A stretch of 64,000 nucleotides of DNA, taken from contig NZ_JACYUD010000001.1 in assembly GCF_014841565.1 (NCBI RefSeq), forward strand, positions 62,001-126,000. The letters are read 5' to 3'. This DNA is from Rhizobium sp. CFBP 8762 (GTDB lineage: Bacteria; Pseudomonadota; Alphaproteobacteria; Rhizobiales; Rhizobiaceae). Position 1 is the first letter of the stretch; every line of letters begins with the position of its first letter. The notes beneath the pieces are model-generated. The model was not told the origin of the DNA and did not search any database. It worked only from the letters and a program-made list of their open reading frames with translations. Shown here in pieces: positions 1 through 11,298 of this stretch. The position numbers and the translations under genes were made by a program.

Positions 1-216
1 CCAATCATGTTTTTCAACCATCTGAAAGCCCGGATTGGCATTGTCGAAACCAATCCAGACGAACAGCGACAGCAGAAAGTTGAAGACAGTCGTAACCAGC
101 GCAACATTCAGAATGTTGCGCCGACCAAACACGCCATCCTCTCGTGTCAGCAGCAGAAGTGCTACCCCGATAAGCGGAAGAAAGGTGACCGCTGATAAAA
201 TAGGCCAATCGGTCAT
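1..216 (-). CDS. nuoM: NADH-quinone oxidoreductase subunit M, N-terminal fragment
   Basis: First 72 codons of the antiporter-like membrane subunit NuoM of respiratory complex I; the rest lies beyond the left edge of the window. The start is the ATG at 216-214, and the translation opens [18 protein letters not shown], a typical hydrophobic NuoM first helix, followed by a second membrane segment (NVALVTTVFNFLLSLFVWIGF). The ATG shares one base with the nuoL stop codon (TGATG), so the two genes are translationally coupled. NuoM works in proton pumping in the inner membrane. The gene is incomplete only because the window ends here; nothing suggests that it is broken. Confidence 0.93.
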   Translation of the reverse strand, partial: MTDWPILSAVTFLPLIGVALLLLTREDGVFGRRNILNVALVTTVFNFLLSLFVWIGFDNANPGFQMVEKHDW

Positions 217-2210
217 CAGATGGAACTCCCGAGCATCATCCAGGTAATCAATGCGGCGATGCCCAGAAGCATCGCGAAAGCGTAATGGTAGAGGTAACCG
301 GTCTGCCAACGAACCACCCGGCCCGTCACATCCATAACGCGGGCTGCAACGCCATTCGGTCCGAGGCCGTCGATGACGCGCCCGTCACCCTCCTTCCAGA
401 GGAAGGTGCCGAGCCACTTGGCCGGGCGGACGAAAAGGAAATCGTAGAGTTCGTCAAAGTACCATTTGTTCAGCAGGAACTGGTAGAGACCACGGTGCTG
501 GGCGGCAAGCCGCTTCGGCGTTTCCGGCGAACGGATGTACATGTACCAAGCCGTCACCAGTCCCAGCAGCATTGCGATGAAGGGGCTCCACTTTACCAGC
601 AGCGGAACATGGTGGAACTCTTCCAGCATCTGGTTTTCAGGCAGTGTGTAAAGCGCACCCTTCCAGAACTCCAGATATTCGTGCCCGTAGAAGTAACCTT
701 CGAACAGAACACCGGCCAGCAGAGCACCAGCGGCAAGGATGAACAGCGGAACAGTCATCACCGGTGGCGACTCATGCACATGATGCATCACATCCGAAGA
801 CGCACGCGGCTTGCCGTGGAAGGTCAGGAACGCCAGACGCCACGAATAGAAACTCGTAAAGCAGGCCGCGACCACCAGCAGCGTGAACGCGAAACCGGAC
901 AGAACGTTGTGCGACGCATAAGCGGACTCGATGATCACGTCCTTGGAGAAAAAGCCAGCGGTTCCGATCATTGTGCCGGGAATGCCGACGCCGGTCAGTG
1001 CAATCGTGCCAATGAACATGGTCCAGTAGGTGATCGGGATGTGCTTGCGCAATCCTCCCATGTGCCGCATATCCTGCTCACCATCAACCGCGTGGATAAC
1101 CGACCCCGCACCCAGGAACAGCAGCGCTTTAAAGAAGGCGTGCGTGAAGAGGTGGAACACGGCAGCACCGTAAGCGCCGACACCCAGGGCAACGAACATG
1201 TAGCCGAGCTGCGAGCAGGTCGAATACGCAATAACGCGCTTGATATCGTTCTGCACCAGACCGACCGTTGCGGCGAAGAAGGCCGTGATCGAACCGATCA
1301 GAATAACCACCGTTAGAGCCGTCTGTGACAGTTCAAACAGCGGTGACATGCGAGCGACCAGAAAGACACCCGCCGTTACCATGGTTGCCGCATGGATCAG
1401 CGCCGACACCGGTGTCGGGCCTTCCATGGCATCGGGCAGCCATGTGTGCAGCAGAAACTGCGCTGACTTACCCATAGCACCCATGAACAGCAGCAGGCAG
1501 ATCGCTGTCATCGCATCCGCGCGGCCAAGTTCCATGCCAAGGAAGCGGATCACAGGCTCGGCATTCAGAGCCTGATCACCGGACAGATAGGTCGCTGCCG
1601 CAGTAAAAATTGTGTCGAAATTGATCGAGCCGAATACAACGAAGACGCCGAAGATACCGAGCGCAAACCCGAAGTCACCAACACGGTTGACGATGAAGGC
1701 CTTCATTGCCGCAGCGCTGGCGGACGGCTTTTTGAACCAGAAGCCGATGAGCAGATAGGATGCCAGACCAACACCTTCCCAGCCAAAGAACATCTGCAGC
1801 AGGTTATCGGACGTCACCAGCATCAACATGGCGAACGTGAACAGGGAAAGATACGCGAAGAAACGGGGGCGATGCGGATCGTGATGCATGTAGCCAATGG
1901 AATACAGATGCACGAGGCACGATACCGTATTGACCACCACGAACATGACCGATGTCAGCGTATCCACCCGGAAAGCCCAGGCCACATCGACATTACCCGA
2001 CTGAATCCAACGCAGAACGTGGATACGGAGCAATTCCTCATGGCCAAGCGCCACGTTGAAAAACACGATCCATGACAACACAGCCACGATGATCATCAAG
2101 CCGGTGGTGACATATTCGGACGCTTTTGCGCCGATGGAACGGCCAAAAAGCCCTGCGGTTAAAAAGCCGATCAGAGGCAGGAAGACAATTGCCTTGATTA
2201 AACTATCCAT
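216..2210 (-). CDS. nuoL: NADH-quinone oxidoreductase subunit L
   Basis: A 664-residue polytopic membrane protein, the most distal antiporter-like, proton-pumping subunit of complex I. The sequence is a series of hydrophobic helices with the family's conserved core around residues 120-340: [20 protein letters not shown], a charged [21 protein letters not shown] segment with HAATMVTAG, and the long C-terminal lateral helix region ending in [10 protein letters not shown]. The length is normal for rhizobial NuoL. It starts 7 bases after the nuoK stop and its stop overlaps the nuoM start, as expected in the nuoJKLM part of the operon. Confidence 0.97.
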   Translation of the reverse strand: MDSLIKAIVFLPLIGFLTAGLFGRSIGAKASEYVTTGLMIIVAVLSWIVFFNVALGHEELLRIHVLRWIQSGNVDVAWAFRVDTLTSVMFVVVNTVSCLVHLYSIGYMHHDPHRPRFFAYLSLFTFAMLMLVTSDNLLQMFFGWEGVGLASYLLIGFWFKKPSASAAAMKAFIVNRVGDFGFALGIFGVFVVFGSINFDTIFTAAATYLSGDQALNAEPVIRFLGMELGRADAMTAICLLLFMGAMGKSAQFLLHTWLPDAMEGPTPVSALIHAATMVTAGVFLVARMSPLFELSQTALTVVILIGSITAFFAATVGLVQNDIKRVIAYSTCSQLGYMFVALGVGAYGAAVFHLFTHAFFKALLFLGAGSVIHAVDGEQDMRHMGGLRKHIPITYWTMFIGTIALTGVGIPGTMIGTAGFFSKDVIIESAYASHNVLSGFAFTLLVVAACFTSFYSWRLAFLTFHGKPRASSDVMHHVHESPPVMTVPLFILAAGALLAGVLFEGYFYGHEYLEFWKGALYTLPENQMLEEFHHVPLLVKWSPFIAMLLGLVTAWYMYIRSPETPKRLAAQHRGLYQFLLNKWYFDELYDFLFVRPAKWLGTFLWKEGDGRVIDGLGPNGVAARVMDVTGRVVRWQTGYLYHYAFAMLLGIAALITWMMLGSSI

Positions 2211-2217
2211 AGCCCGA

Positions 2218-2526
2218 TCAGCCCTTCATCATGTTGACGTCTTCCACGGCGATGGAACCGCGGTTACGATAGAAGACGACGAGAATTGCAAGACCAATCG
2301 CTGCTTCGGCAGCTGCGACGGTCAGAATGAACAATGCAAAAACCTGACCTGTCAGGTCATTCAGGAACGAGGAGAAAGCCACCATGTTGATGTTGACCGC
2401 CAGCAGGATCAACTCAACGGACATCAGGATGACAATGACGTTTTTCCGGTTCAGGAAGATGCCGAAGATACCGAGCGTAAACAGAATGGCGCTCACGGTG
2501 AGGTAATGAGAAATTCCGATTTCCAT
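2218..2526 (-). CDS. nuoK: NADH-quinone oxidoreductase subunit K
   Basis: A 102-residue inner-membrane subunit of complex I with three hydrophobic helices, the normal size and topology of NuoK. The conserved acidic residue in the second helix is present ([11 protein letters not shown]), as is the second one in the third helix ([21 protein letters not shown]). These glutamates belong to the membrane-arm proton path in this family. The gene lies 27 bases after nuoJ and 7 bases before nuoL. Confidence 0.97.
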   Translation of the reverse strand: MEIGISHYLTVSAILFTLGIFGIFLNRKNVIVILMSVELILLAVNINMVAFSSFLNDLTGQVFALFILTVAAAEAAIGLAILVVFYRNRGSIAVEDVNMMKG

Positions 2527-2553
2527 AGTGCTGTCCTTACCCGCGCGGCGCGA

Positions 2554-3168
2554 TCAAATGCCCTGCCCCGGCTTCACCTTGACCACATCAACGGCAGTGG
2601 CGGGAGTGCGGGCAACCTGTTGTGAAATATTCTGGCGCTTGACGTTCGTGCGGTGACGCAGGGTCAGCACGATTGCGCCCATCATCGCCACCAGCAGAAC
2701 CAGTCCGGCAACCTGAAAGTAGAAGACGTAATGGGTATAGAGCACATCTCCCAAGGCAGCTGTATTCGTGCGCTCGGTCAGCGGAGGAATAGGCATGGCT
2801 GCTGTTGCAGCCAGCTCCGGCGCAAAGACGCTACCGCCGAGAACGATGATCAGTTCGGCAGCCAGAATCAAACCGATCAGCGCGCCCATCGGCGCATACC
2901 GAACGGCACCCGAACGCAGCTCTGAAAAATCAATGTCCAGCATCATGACGACGAAGAGGAACAACACCGCCACCGCGCCCACATAGACGACCAGCAGGAT
3001 CATGGCCAGAAACTCAGCGCCCGTCAGCAAAAACAGTCCCGCTGCATTCACAAAGGTGAGGATCAGGAACAGAACCGAATAAACCGGATTGCGCGATGAG
3101 ATAACCATGAAAGCAGACGCCACAGCGACGAAAGCGAACATATAGAAAAAAAGAGCCTGCAGACCCAT
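2554..3168 (-). CDS. nuoJ: NADH-quinone oxidoreductase subunit J
   Basis: A 204-residue membrane subunit of complex I with five predicted helices. The first is LQALFFYMFAFVAVASAFMV, and the conserved helix-3 stretch (AEFLAMILLVVYVGAVAVLFLFVVMML) is present. The hydrophilic tail of about 30 residues (RTNVKRQNISQQVARTPATAV...) is typical of alphaproteobacterial NuoJ. It sits between nuoI (83 noncoding bases) and nuoK. Confidence 0.96.
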   Translation of the reverse strand: MGLQALFFYMFAFVAVASAFMVISSRNPVYSVLFLILTFVNAAGLFLLTGAEFLAMILLVVYVGAVAVLFLFVVMMLDIDFSELRSGAVRYAPMGALIGLILAAELIIVLGGSVFAPELAATAAMPIPPLTERTNTAALGDVLYTHYVFYFQVAGLVLLVAMMGAIVLTLRHRTNVKRQNISQQVARTPATAVDVVKVKPGQGI

Positions 3169-3251
3169 GAGTGGTGCCTTTTTCGTCTTCGTAAAGGAAA
3201 GGCTGCTGCCCGTTCCTAAGGCCGGACTGAAGTCAGCCCGTCCATTGCAGA

Positions 3252-3743
3252 TCAGCGGTAGGGTGAATCAACCGCAATGTTACGGGCAATTTCGCGCTCC
3301 CAGCGGTCGCCGTTTTCCAACAAGCGCGCCTTGTCATAATACAGTTCTTCGCGGGTCTCGGTCGCAAACTCGAAGTTCGGTCCCTCGACAATTGCATCAA
3401 CCGGGCAAGCTTCCTGACAGAAGCCGCAATAGATGCACTTCACCATATCGATATCGTACCGTACCGTGCGGCGCGTACCGTCGTTGCGCCGTGGACCGGC
3501 CTCAATCGTGATGGCCTGGGCGGGACAGATCGCTTCGCACAGTTTGCAGGCGATGCAGCGCTCTTCGCCATTGGGATAGCGACGCAGAGCATGTTCTCCA
3601 CGGAAACGCGGAGAGACCGGGCCCTTTTCAAACGGATAGTTCAACGTCGCCTTTGGCTTAAAGAAATAGCGCATCGACAAGAAGAACGCCGCAACAAATT
3701 CCTTCAGGAAGAGCGAACCGACAGCCTGTGAAAGACTTGCCAT
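3252..3743 (-). CDS. nuoI: NADH-quinone oxidoreductase subunit I (two 4Fe-4S ferredoxin)
   Basis: A 163-residue peripheral subunit that carries clusters N6a and N6b and passes electrons from the NuoG chain to NuoB. Two CxxCxxCxxxCP motifs are visible: [16 protein letters not shown] and [16 protein letters not shown]. The N-terminal amphipathic helix ([19 protein letters not shown]) anchors it to the membrane arm. I chose the ATG at 3743 (MASLSQAV...) because a GGAG ribosome-binding site lies just upstream and rhizobial homologues start there; the frame is open for 12 more codons upstream. Confidence 0.97.
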   Translation of the reverse strand: MASLSQAVGSLFLKEFVAAFFLSMRYFFKPKATLNYPFEKGPVSPRFRGEHALRRYPNGEERCIACKLCEAICPAQAITIEAGPRRNDGTRRTVRYDIDMVKCIYCGFCQEACPVDAIVEGPNFEFATETREELYYDKARLLENGDRWEREIARNIAVDSPYR

Positions 3744-3801
3744 CTCTAATCTCCAAACTTGCCGGAACGACCGGCGCATACAACGAACATGTGCGTGTGC
3801 A

Positions 3802-4845
3802 TCATGCCCAACCTGTCAACTTCAGCGTAAACGCGACGATGACAACCATGGCCAGCGAGATTGGAAGGAAAACCTTCCAGCCCAAGCGCATGAGCTGATC
3901 GTATCGATACCGCGGCACGAACGCTTTGACCATGGCGAACATAAAGAAGACGAACGATGCCTTGAGCAGGAACCAGATGATTCCCGGCACCCAGTTCAGG
4001 AACCACACGTCCAGAGGCGGCAACCAGCCTCCAAGGAACAGAATGGTGGTCAGGCAGCACATCAATACGATTGCGGCATACTCGCCCAACATGAACATCA
4101 TATAGGGCGTGGACCCGTACTCGACCATGAAGCCGGCGACGAGTTCCGATTCAGCCTCCGGCAAGTCGAAGGGAGGACGGTTGGTTTCAGCCAAGGCAGA
4201 AATGAAGAAGACGATGAACATCGGGAACAGCGACAGCCAATGCCAATCCAGGAAGGACGCGGGCAAGCCAAGGCGTGTTCCGAGACCGTCATGTTGTGCA
4301 TTGACGATATCGGTCAGGTTCAGTGAACCTACGCACAGTAGGACCGTTACAATCACAAAGCCGATGGAAACTTCGTAGGACACCATCTGCGCTGCCGAAC
4401 GCAGCGCGCCCAGAAACGGATATTTGGAGTTTGACGCCCAGCCGCCCATGATGATCCCGTAGACTTCCAGAGAAGAAATCGCGAAGACATACAGAATACC
4501 GACATTGATATTGGCGATGACCCAGTTGTTGTTCAGCGGGATAACGGCCCACACAGCCAGCGACAGCACCACCGACACCAGTGGCGCCAGCAGGAAGATA
4601 CCCTTGTTGGCACCGGCCGGAATGACAGGCTCCTTGAAGACAAACTTCAACAGGTCGGCAAACGACTGGAACAAACCAAAGGGCCCAACAACGTTGGGAC
4701 CACGGCGCAACTGTACCGCTGCCCAGATCTTGCGGTCAGCCAGCAGGAAATACGCAATGAACAACAGCAGCGCCACCAACAGCAGCAGCGATTGGCCCAC
4801 CATGATCAGCGTTGGCAGAACATAAGTCGAAAAGAACGAGTCCAT
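3802..4845 (-). CDS. nuoH: NADH-quinone oxidoreductase subunit H
   Basis: A 347-residue membrane subunit that sits at the junction of the peripheral and membrane arms and forms most of the quinone channel. It has about eight hydrophobic helices and the conserved cytoplasmic loops [19 protein letters not shown] and [19 protein letters not shown], the latter holding the acidic quinone-site residues. The C-terminal [18 protein letters not shown] is also a family hallmark. The start is placed at ATG 4845 (MDSFFSTYV...), just downstream of the nuoG stop; 29 more open upstream codons would overlap nuoG. Confidence 0.96.
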   Translation of the reverse strand: MDSFFSTYVLPTLIMVGQSLLLLVALLLFIAYFLLADRKIWAAVQLRRGPNVVGPFGLFQSFADLLKFVFKEPVIPAGANKGIFLLAPLVSVVLSLAVWAVIPLNNNWVIANINVGILYVFAISSLEVYGIIMGGWASNSKYPFLGALRSAAQMVSYEVSIGFVIVTVLLCVGSLNLTDIVNAQHDGLGTRLGLPASFLDWHWLSLFPMFIVFFISALAETNRPPFDLPEAESELVAGFMVEYGSTPYMMFMLGEYAAIVLMCCLTTILFLGGWLPPLDVWFLNWVPGIIWFLLKASFVFFMFAMVKAFVPRYRYDQLMRLGWKVFLPISLAMVVIVAFTLKLTGWA

Positions 4846-4864
4846 ACTGTCTAATTCCTCGTGC

Positions 4865-6943
4865 TTACTCAGCCGCAGCTTTAAAGTTGTTGCGGGCCAG
4901 TGCCGAACATTCGGCCATGACGGCGGAAGCACGCGCTATCGGGTTCGTCAAATAGAAGTCTTTCACCGCAGACGCAAACAGCGATTTGGTCAGGTCACCA
5001 CCTTTTTGCGCAACGGCGGTCAGGTCTGCCGGGCTACCCGGCTGAATATGGTCGATATCGGCAAAGTGCGGGTGTGCCTGGTATAGCTTGGCGCGCAATT
5101 CACCGAGCGAATCAAATGGCAGCTTCTTGCCGAGAACGTCGGACAAGGCGCGCAAAATGGCCCAGTCTTCCTTGGCTTCTCCCGGCGCAAATCCGGCGCG
5201 GTTGCCCTGCTGAACACGACCCTCGGTATTGACCCATGTGCCCGACTTTTCGGTATAGGTCGCACCTGGTAGAATAACGTCAGCATTCTGCGCGCCTTCA
5301 TCCCCGTGCGAACCAATGTAGACAGTGAATGCCGTGCGGCCCGAGAAATCCATCTCATCAGCACCGAGCAGGAACAGCACGTCCGTGCCGGTCAACATGT
5401 CCGCTGCTTTGACGCCGCCCTCCCCCGGTACCATGCCGAGATCAAGACCGCCGACGCGGGACGCTGCAGTGTGCAGCACGGCAAAGCCGTTCCATTCATT
5501 TGACACTGCACCAACCGATTGCGCCAGTTTGGCCACGAGCGACAGAACCGAAGAACCGTTGTTGCCCATCAACGCGCCTTGGCCAAGGATGATCATCGGA
5601 CGCTCAGCCTTGGACAGAGTTTCGAAGAACGACCCATTGCCAGCGACCAGATCCGTCAGGGAATCTGTGCCGGCACCCAGATATTCATACTTATAGCGCA
5701 GTTCGGTGTTCTCGCCGATCACACCGATCGGGAAGCCACCCATGCGGAAACGCTTGCGAATGCGGGCGTTGAGAACGGATGCTTCGAAGCGCGGGTTAGA
5801 GCCGACGATGAGCAATGCATCAGCGGACTCTATACCTTCAATGGTCGGGTTGAAGATGTAGCTTGCACGGCCCAATGCAGGATCAAGTGCTACCCCGTCC
5901 TGACGACAATCCACATTTTTCGAGCCAAGAGACGCCATCAGTTCGGACAGCGCATACATTTCCTCGACAGACGCCATGTCACCGGCAATCGCGCCGATCC
6001 GACTACCGGATGTCTGCGAAACAGCGGTGCAAATAGTTGCGAAAGCTTCGGCCCAGCTTGCAGGCTTCAATCGGCCATTCTGCTTGACATAGGGGCGGTC
6101 CAGACGCTGTGTCTTCAACCCGTCCCAGATGAAGCGGGTCTTGTCGGAAATCCACTCTTCATTGATCTCTTCATTGACGCGCGGCATAATGCGCATCACT
6201 TCGCGGCCACGCGTGTCAACGCGGATTGCCGAACCGAGTGCATCCATAACGTCGATGGATTCAGTCTTGCCCAGTTCCCAAGGCCGCGCCTGGAAAGAGT
6301 AAGGCTTGGACGTCAACGCGCCCACGGGGCACAGATCAACCACGTTGCCCTGCAACTCGGATGTCATGGCCTGTTCGAGATAAGTCGTGATTTCCGCGTC
6401 TTCGCCACGGCCAATGAGCCCGAGTTCCGCAATGCCCGCCACTTCGGTTGTGAAGCGAACGCACCGCGTGCAGTGAATGCAACGGTTCATAATGGTCTTG
6501 ACGAGCGGACCGATATATTTGTCTTCGACCGCGCGCTTGTTTTCACGATAGCGCGAACTGTCGATGCCGAAGGCCATCGCCTGGTCCTGCAAATCGCACT
6601 CGCCACCCTGATCGCAGATGGGGCAGTCCAGCGGGTGGTTGATCAGCAGGAATTCCATCACGCCTTCGCGGGCCTTCTTGACCATAGGCGTGGTGGTGAA
6701 CACTTCGGGAGCTTCGCCATTCGGGCCGGGGCGCAGATCGCGCACACCCATGGCGCAGGATGCGGCGGGCTTCGGCGGTCCACCCTTGACCTCGATCAGA
6801 CACATACGGCAGTTGCCGGCGACGGAAAGCCGCTCGTGAAAACAAAAGCGCGGAACCTCAGCGCCCGCCTCTTCACATGCCTGAAGCAGTGTGAAGTGGT
6901 CTGGAACCTCAACTTCTTTGCCGTCAACTTTCAGCTTTGCCAT
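4865..6943 (-). CDS. nuoG: NADH-quinone oxidoreductase subunit G
   Basis: A 692-residue peripheral complex I subunit. The N-terminus is a 2Fe-2S ferredoxin domain ([21 protein letters not shown], then PAASCAMGV). The His-ligated N5 motif ([18 protein letters not shown]) and the N4 4Fe-4S motif ([10 protein letters not shown] ... [12 protein letters not shown]) follow. The rest is a molybdopterin-oxidoreductase-like scaffold. After the N4 region I see no CxxCxxxC set, so the extra N7 cluster of E. coli NuoG is absent, as in mitochondria. ATG 6943 (MAKLKVDG) gives the usual family length; 12 further codons are open upstream. Confidence 0.97.
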   Translation of the reverse strand: MAKLKVDGKEVEVPDHFTLLQACEEAGAEVPRFCFHERLSVAGNCRMCLIEVKGGPPKPAASCAMGVRDLRPGPNGEAPEVFTTTPMVKKAREGVMEFLLINHPLDCPICDQGGECDLQDQAMAFGIDSSRYRENKRAVEDKYIGPLVKTIMNRCIHCTRCVRFTTEVAGIAELGLIGRGEDAEITTYLEQAMTSELQGNVVDLCPVGALTSKPYSFQARPWELGKTESIDVMDALGSAIRVDTRGREVMRIMPRVNEEINEEWISDKTRFIWDGLKTQRLDRPYVKQNGRLKPASWAEAFATICTAVSQTSGSRIGAIAGDMASVEEMYALSELMASLGSKNVDCRQDGVALDPALGRASYIFNPTIEGIESADALLIVGSNPRFEASVLNARIRKRFRMGGFPIGVIGENTELRYKYEYLGAGTDSLTDLVAGNGSFFETLSKAERPMIILGQGALMGNNGSSVLSLVAKLAQSVGAVSNEWNGFAVLHTAASRVGGLDLGMVPGEGGVKAADMLTGTDVLFLLGADEMDFSGRTAFTVYIGSHGDEGAQNADVILPGATYTEKSGTWVNTEGRVQQGNRAGFAPGEAKEDWAILRALSDVLGKKLPFDSLGELRAKLYQAHPHFADIDHIQPGSPADLTAVAQKGGDLTKSLFASAVKDFYLTNPIARASAVMAECSALARNNFKAAAE

Positions 6944-7033
6944 TTTAGCACTTCGCCCTGTTTGCTGCCGCAAGCCCAATGGCTGCCAGCATTCCGTACC
7001 TGCATGGTTTTGCCCCCGGAAGGGCCAAACGCT

Positions 7034-8338
7034 TTATTCTGCCGCTTCAAGCACGACGCCATCGGACATGGCGTTGCGCGTATATTCATCGATCCGCTTT
7101 TCCATTTCAGGACGGAAGTTGCGGATCAGCCCCTGAACCGGCCAAGCCGCCGCGTCACCCAGCGCGCAGATCGTGTGACCCTCGATCTGCTTCGTCACGT
7201 CAAACAGCATATCGATTTCGCGCTTCTGTGCGTTGCCCTTAGCCATACGCTCCATAACGCGCCACATCCAGCCCGTGCCTTCACGGCAGGGTGTGCACTG
7301 GCCGCAACTCTCATGCTTGAAGAACTGCGACAGACGCGCGATGGCCTTAATGATATCGGTCGAACGATCCATGACGATCACCGCAGCCGTACCGAATGAC
7401 GATTTAACCTCGCGCAGACCATCGAAATCCATCTGGCAGTCGATGATGTTTTCCGCCGTCACGACCGGGCAGGATGCACCGCCGGGAATGACCGCCAGCA
7501 GATTGTCCCAGCCACCGCGAATACCACCGGCATGCTTTTCGATCAGTTCACGGAAGGGGATGCCCATGCTTTCTTCAACCGTGCACGGACGGTTGACATG
7601 ACCGGAAATCATGAACAGCTTCGTGCCGACATTGTTGGGCCGACCGATCGCCGAAAACCAGCCTGCACCACGACGCAGGATGGTCGGCGCAACGGCAATG
7701 GACTCCACATTGTTGACCGTTGTCGGGCAACCATAGAGGCCCATATTGGCCGGGAACGGCGGCTTCAGACGCGGCTGTCCCTTTTTGCCTTCAAGGCTTT
7801 CCAGCAGAGCCGTTTCTTCGCCGCAGATGTAAGCACCCGCGCCATGGTGGACAAAAATGTCCATGTCCCAGCCGCACTTGTTGTTAACACCCAGAAGGCC
7901 GTTGTCGTAGCATTCATCTATCGCAGCTTGCAGCGCTTCACGCTCGCGCATGTACTCGCCGCGCACGTAGATATACGCTGTGTGTGCGCCCATCGCGAAG
8001 CCCGCAATCACGCAGCCTTCGATCAGCGTGTGCGGATCGTGACGCATAATATCACGGTCCTTGCACGTGCCAGGCTCCGATTCGTCGGCATTCACCACAA
8101 GATAATGCGGACGCCCGTCGCTTTCCTTCGGCATGAAAGACCATTTGAGGCCAGTCGGGAAGCCAGCGCCGCCGCGGCCGCGTAGGCCCGACGCCTTCAT
8201 CTCATTGATGATCCAGTCACGGCCTTTTTCAACAATCTGTTTGGTGCCATCCCAGTGTCCACGGCTCATGGCGCCTTTCAGCGATTTGTCCTTGGTGCCG
8301 TAGATGTTGGTAAAGATGCGATCTTCATCCTTAAGCAT
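7034..8338 (-). CDS. nuoF: NADH-quinone oxidoreductase subunit F (NADH/FMN binding)
   Basis: A 434-residue flavoprotein subunit and entry point for electrons from NADH. It has the glycine-rich NADH site ([14 protein letters not shown], residues 53-66), the FMN site region ([20 protein letters not shown]), and the N3 4Fe-4S ligands [12 protein letters not shown] plus the distal [16 protein letters not shown]. It ends 90 bases before the nuoG start; I see no separate gene in that gap. The nuoE stop lies 10 bases upstream. Confidence 0.97.
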   Translation of the reverse strand: MLKDEDRIFTNIYGTKDKSLKGAMSRGHWDGTKQIVEKGRDWIINEMKASGLRGRGGAGFPTGLKWSFMPKESDGRPHYLVVNADESEPGTCKDRDIMRHDPHTLIEGCVIAGFAMGAHTAYIYVRGEYMREREALQAAIDECYDNGLLGVNNKCGWDMDIFVHHGAGAYICGEETALLESLEGKKGQPRLKPPFPANMGLYGCPTTVNNVESIAVAPTILRRGAGWFSAIGRPNNVGTKLFMISGHVNRPCTVEESMGIPFRELIEKHAGGIRGGWDNLLAVIPGGASCPVVTAENIIDCQMDFDGLREVKSSFGTAAVIVMDRSTDIIKAIARLSQFFKHESCGQCTPCREGTGWMWRVMERMAKGNAQKREIDMLFDVTKQIEGHTICALGDAAAWPVQGLIRNFRPEMEKRIDEYTRNAMSDGVVLEAAE

Positions 8339-8348
8339 GGTTCACCTC

Positions 8349-9314
8349 TCAGAGCTTCTTGCCATCGGAATTATCTCCCGAGGCTTGAGCGGATGTCTTT
8401 CCCTCAACAGCACCCTTCTCAGCGGGCGCGCCCTCGATGTTGCTGCCAACCGGCTTGACATCGGGGTCTTTGGCATCCTTCGTTCCCGACAGGGGATTGG
8501 CAGAGGCCTTCGCATTTTCAGCCGCTTCCGGCTTGGCCGTAACCGGTGTCTTCACGCTTGCGTCCGTTTCGGGCGCATTGTCCTTTGCGCGCGCCGCGTT
8601 GGCGGGCGGTACGCTGGTGCCAGCACCCTCGCCGTCACCTTCCCCGGCACCTTCGCTCGGTGATGGTGCTTCCGGCTCGGTCACCTGATTGCGGTAGCGA
8701 TAATCCGGTGATGTCAACGCCACCGGACCGCCTTCAGGCGCTGAATAGATACGGTCGATTTGCGGCCCTGGTTTAATGTCAGCACCGCGTCCAGCTTCGA
8801 AACTATCGATAATATGCTCGAACTGCTCAACCGACAGGTCTTCGTAGGAGTCTTTGAAGATCATGACCATGGGCGCGTTCACACACGCCCCCTGACATTC
8901 CACTTCTTCCCAGGACAATGTCTCGGCGGAGTTCAGCGCGAAGGGTTCCGGATGAATGCGCTTCTTGCAGATCTTGATCAGCTCTTCCGAACCGCGCAAC
9001 ATGCATGGCGTGGTGCCGCACACCTGGATATGGGCGTATTTGCCCACGGGCTTGAGCTGGAACTGGGTATAGAAGGTCGCAACTTCCAGAACGCGAATAT
9101 AGGCCATATCCAGCATATCGGCGATGGATTCGATGGCAGCCTTGGTGACCCATCCATCCTGCTCCTGCGCACGCATCAGCAGCGGAATCACTGCAGACTG
9201 CTGGCGGCCAGCCGGATATTTGCGGATGGTCTTTTCAGCCCAAACAGCATTTTCCTGAGAAAAGACAAAGCTTGCGGGCTGAACTTGCTCTTCGGCCAAT
9301 CGACGAACGGACAT
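8349..9314 (-). CDS. nuoE: NADH-quinone oxidoreductase subunit E with long low-complexity tail
   Basis: The thioredoxin-fold 2Fe-2S (N1a) subunit of complex I. Residues 1 to about 165 are the conserved domain. The cluster ligands are CGTTPCMLRG and later CQGACVNAPMV, and the helical start EKTIRKYPAGRQQSAVIPLL is standard. The remaining 150 or so residues are a low-complexity tail rich in Ala, Pro, Glu, Lys and Asp, not needed for cluster binding in E. coli-type NuoE (about 165 residues). Rhizobial NuoE proteins are often long, so the tail is probably real. It is likely disordered, and its role is unknown. Confidence 0.95.
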   Translation of the reverse strand: MSVRRLAEEQVQPASFVFSQENAVWAEKTIRKYPAGRQQSAVIPLLMRAQEQDGWVTKAAIESIADMLDMAYIRVLEVATFYTQFQLKPVGKYAHIQVCGTTPCMLRGSEELIKICKKRIHPEPFALNSAETLSWEEVECQGACVNAPMVMIFKDSYEDLSVEQFEHIIDSFEAGRGADIKPGPQIDRIYSAPEGGPVALTSPDYRYRNQVTEPEAPSPSEGAGEGDGEGAGTSVPPANAARAKDNAPETDASVKTPVTAKPEAAENAKASANPLSGTKDAKDPDVKPVGSNIEGAPAEKGAVEGKTSAQASGDNSDGKKL

Positions 9315-9328
9315 TCTCTAGCGCCTTA

Positions 9329-9439
9329 TCAGTTTACCGACCCACGCATCGATGTTGCCAGAACATCGGTCGCGCAGGCATTTTGGTCATCTTGGAAGGA
9401 TACAGCAATTTCTTGAGCGATACTTGAACAAGCGATCAT
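9329..9439 (-). CDS. Small hypothetical ORF coupled to nuoD (36 aa)
   Basis: A short open frame fills most of the unusual 121-base gap between nuoD and nuoE. Its ATG (9439-9437) overlaps the nuoD stop as ATGA, the classic arrangement for translational coupling, and its stop lies 14 bases before the nuoE start. The product would begin [15 protein letters not shown] and end SMRGSVN; it is soluble-looking, with no clear domain or membrane helix. Rhizobial nuo operons that I recall also have an extra small gene at this place, but I cannot check homology here. The gap could instead be an untranslated spacer. Confidence 0.45.
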   Translation of the reverse strand: MIACSSIAQEIAVSFQDDQNACATDVLATSMRGSVN

Positions 9440-10626
9440 CGATCCACCTCGCCAAACACGATATCGAGCGAACCAAGCACCGCCGATACGTCTGCCAACT
9501 GGTGCCCGCGACAGATGAAATCCATCGCTTGAAGATGCGCATAACCCGGTGCCTTGATCTTGCATCGATAGGGCTTGTTCGTGCCATCTGACACCAGATA
9601 CACGCCAAACTCGCCCTTCGGTGCCTCAACGGCGGCATATACCTCACCGGCGGGAACGTGATACCCTTCGGTATACAGCTTGAAGTGGTGAATGAGCGCT
9701 TCCATGGACCGCTTCATCTCACCGCGCTTGGGCGGTACGACCTTACCGTCCAGCGATGACACGGGACCGGTCTTGGCATCCCCAAGAAGACGATCCACGC
9801 ACTGTTTCATGATCTTGGCCGATTCCCGCATCTCAATCATTCGAATGAGATAGCGGTCATAACAGTCGCCGTTTTTACCGATCGGAATATCGAATTCGAG
9901 GTCCGAATAGCATTCGTAAGGCTGCGAGCGGCGCAAATCCCATGCGGCGCCCGAACCACGCACCATCACGCCAGAAAAGCCCCAGGCCCACGCATCGTCC
10001 AGCGAGACTACGCCGATATCGACGTTGCGCTGCTTGAAAATCCGGTTTCCGGTCAGCAGTTCATCAATGTCATCAACAGTCTTCAGGAACGGTTCGACCC
10101 AGTTGCCGATGTCCTCTACCAACTGATGCGGCAGGTCCTGATGCACACCGCCGGGGCGGACATAGGCAGCGTGCATGCGCGCGCCACAGGCCCGCTCATA
10201 GAACACCATCAGCTTTTCGCGCTCCTCAAAGCCCCAGAGCGGCGGTGTCAATGCACCAACGTCCATGGCCTGAGTTGTCACGTTCAGCAGGTGAGACAGG
10301 ATACGTCCGATTTCAGAATAAAGAACACGGATCAACTGGCCACGAATAGGCACTTCAATGCCTGCAAGCTTTTCGACGCCGAGGGAATAGGCGTGCTCCT
10401 GATTCATCGGAGCCACATAATCGAGGCGGTCAAAATACGGCAATGCCTGAAGATAGGTCTTGGCTTCAATCAGCTTTTCAGTGCCGCGATGCAGCAGGCC
10501 GATATGCGGATCGACGCGCTCGACGATTTCCCCGTCCAGTTCCAGAACGAGACGCAGAACGCCGTGCGCAGCCGGATGCTGCGGGCCGAAGTTGATATTG
10601 AAATTGCGAACGTTATGCTCGTTCAT
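9436..10626 (-). CDS. nuoD: NADH-quinone oxidoreductase subunit D
   Basis: A 396-residue 49-kDa-type subunit that, with NuoB, forms the quinone reduction site of complex I. Family marks include the N-terminal [56 protein letters not shown], and the C-terminal [29 protein letters not shown]. The catalytic His and Tyr region (HPAAHG) is intact. It is separate from nuoC (52-base gap), unlike the fused NuoCD of enterobacteria. Confidence 0.97.
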   Translation of the reverse strand: MNEHNVRNFNINFGPQHPAAHGVLRLVLELDGEIVERVDPHIGLLHRGTEKLIEAKTYLQALPYFDRLDYVAPMNQEHAYSLGVEKLAGIEVPIRGQLIRVLYSEIGRILSHLLNVTTQAMDVGALTPPLWGFEEREKLMVFYERACGARMHAAYVRPGGVHQDLPHQLVEDIGNWVEPFLKTVDDIDELLTGNRIFKQRNVDIGVVSLDDAWAWGFSGVMVRGSGAAWDLRRSQPYECYSDLEFDIPIGKNGDCYDRYLIRMIEMRESAKIMKQCVDRLLGDAKTGPVSSLDGKVVPPKRGEMKRSMEALIHHFKLYTEGYHVPAGEVYAAVEAPKGEFGVYLVSDGTNKPYRCKIKAPGYAHLQAMDFICRGHQLADVSAVLGSLDIVFGEVDR

Positions 10627-10678
10627 ACCCGTTGCTCCACAGGTGCCGCAGCCTTGCCTGAAAGTCGTGTCGTCACTG

Positions 10679-11284
10679 TCATTTCAAGTTCGCCTTCTCA
10701 TCGCCTGGCAGAACGTAATCCGTTCCCTCCCATGGCGACAGAAAATCGAAATTGCGGAATTCCTGACGCAGCGCGACGGGCTCGTAGATCACCCGCTTCG
10801 ATTCATCATCGTAGCGAACCTCGACATAGCCGGTCATCGGGAAATCCTTGCGCAGCGGATGTCCTTCGAAACCGTAATCGGTGAGAATCCGGCGCAAGTC
10901 GGGATGGCCGGTGAACAGGATGCCATACATATCGTAGGCTTCGCGCTCAAACCAATCCGCTCCGGGGAAAACCGAGGTGGCCGAAGGCACCGTCTGGTTG
11001 ACACCAACACTCAGTTTCACGCGGATACGCTGGTTCTGGCGCGGGGACATCAGGTGATAGACCACATCGAAGCGATCTTCACGCTGTGGCCAGTCGACAC
11101 CGCAAATATCGGTAAAGTTGATAAACCCGCACTGCACATCGTCCCGCAGGAATGTCAGCAGCGCTACGATGTTGGCAGGTGTCGTCTTCAGCGTCAGTTC
11201 ATCGTAGGCAATCGCCCATTCACTGACCAGCTCTCCGCGAACGTCGCTGATGTAACCAGCCAGTTCTTTCAAGGCTTCACTCAT
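10679..11284 (-). CDS. nuoC: NADH-quinone oxidoreductase subunit C
   Basis: A 201-residue 30-kDa-type peripheral subunit of complex I, structural and without cofactors. Recognised by the conserved block [53 protein letters not shown] and the tail [18 protein letters not shown]. It lies 14 bases after nuoB and is translated as a separate polypeptide, the usual alphaproteobacterial arrangement. Confidence 0.97.
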   Translation of the reverse strand: MSEALKELAGYISDVRGELVSEWAIAYDELTLKTTPANIVALLTFLRDDVQCGFINFTDICGVDWPQREDRFDVVYHLMSPRQNQRIRVKLSVGVNQTVPSATSVFPGADWFEREAYDMYGILFTGHPDLRRILTDYGFEGHPLRKDFPMTGYVEVRYDDESKRVIYEPVALRQEFRNFDFLSPWEGTDYVLPGDEKANLK

Positions 11285-11298
11285 CGGTTCCCCCTCGC

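Noticed and set aside
285-1316. Long plus-strand open frame across nuoL
   Set aside because: It is antisense to nuoL, has no recognisable domain and is an effect of the GC-rich codon use of the real gene.
5519-7399. 626-codon plus-strand open frame across nuoG and nuoF
   Set aside because: Despite its length, it runs antisense through two clearly coding genes, crosses their intergenic gap and has no protein-like features.
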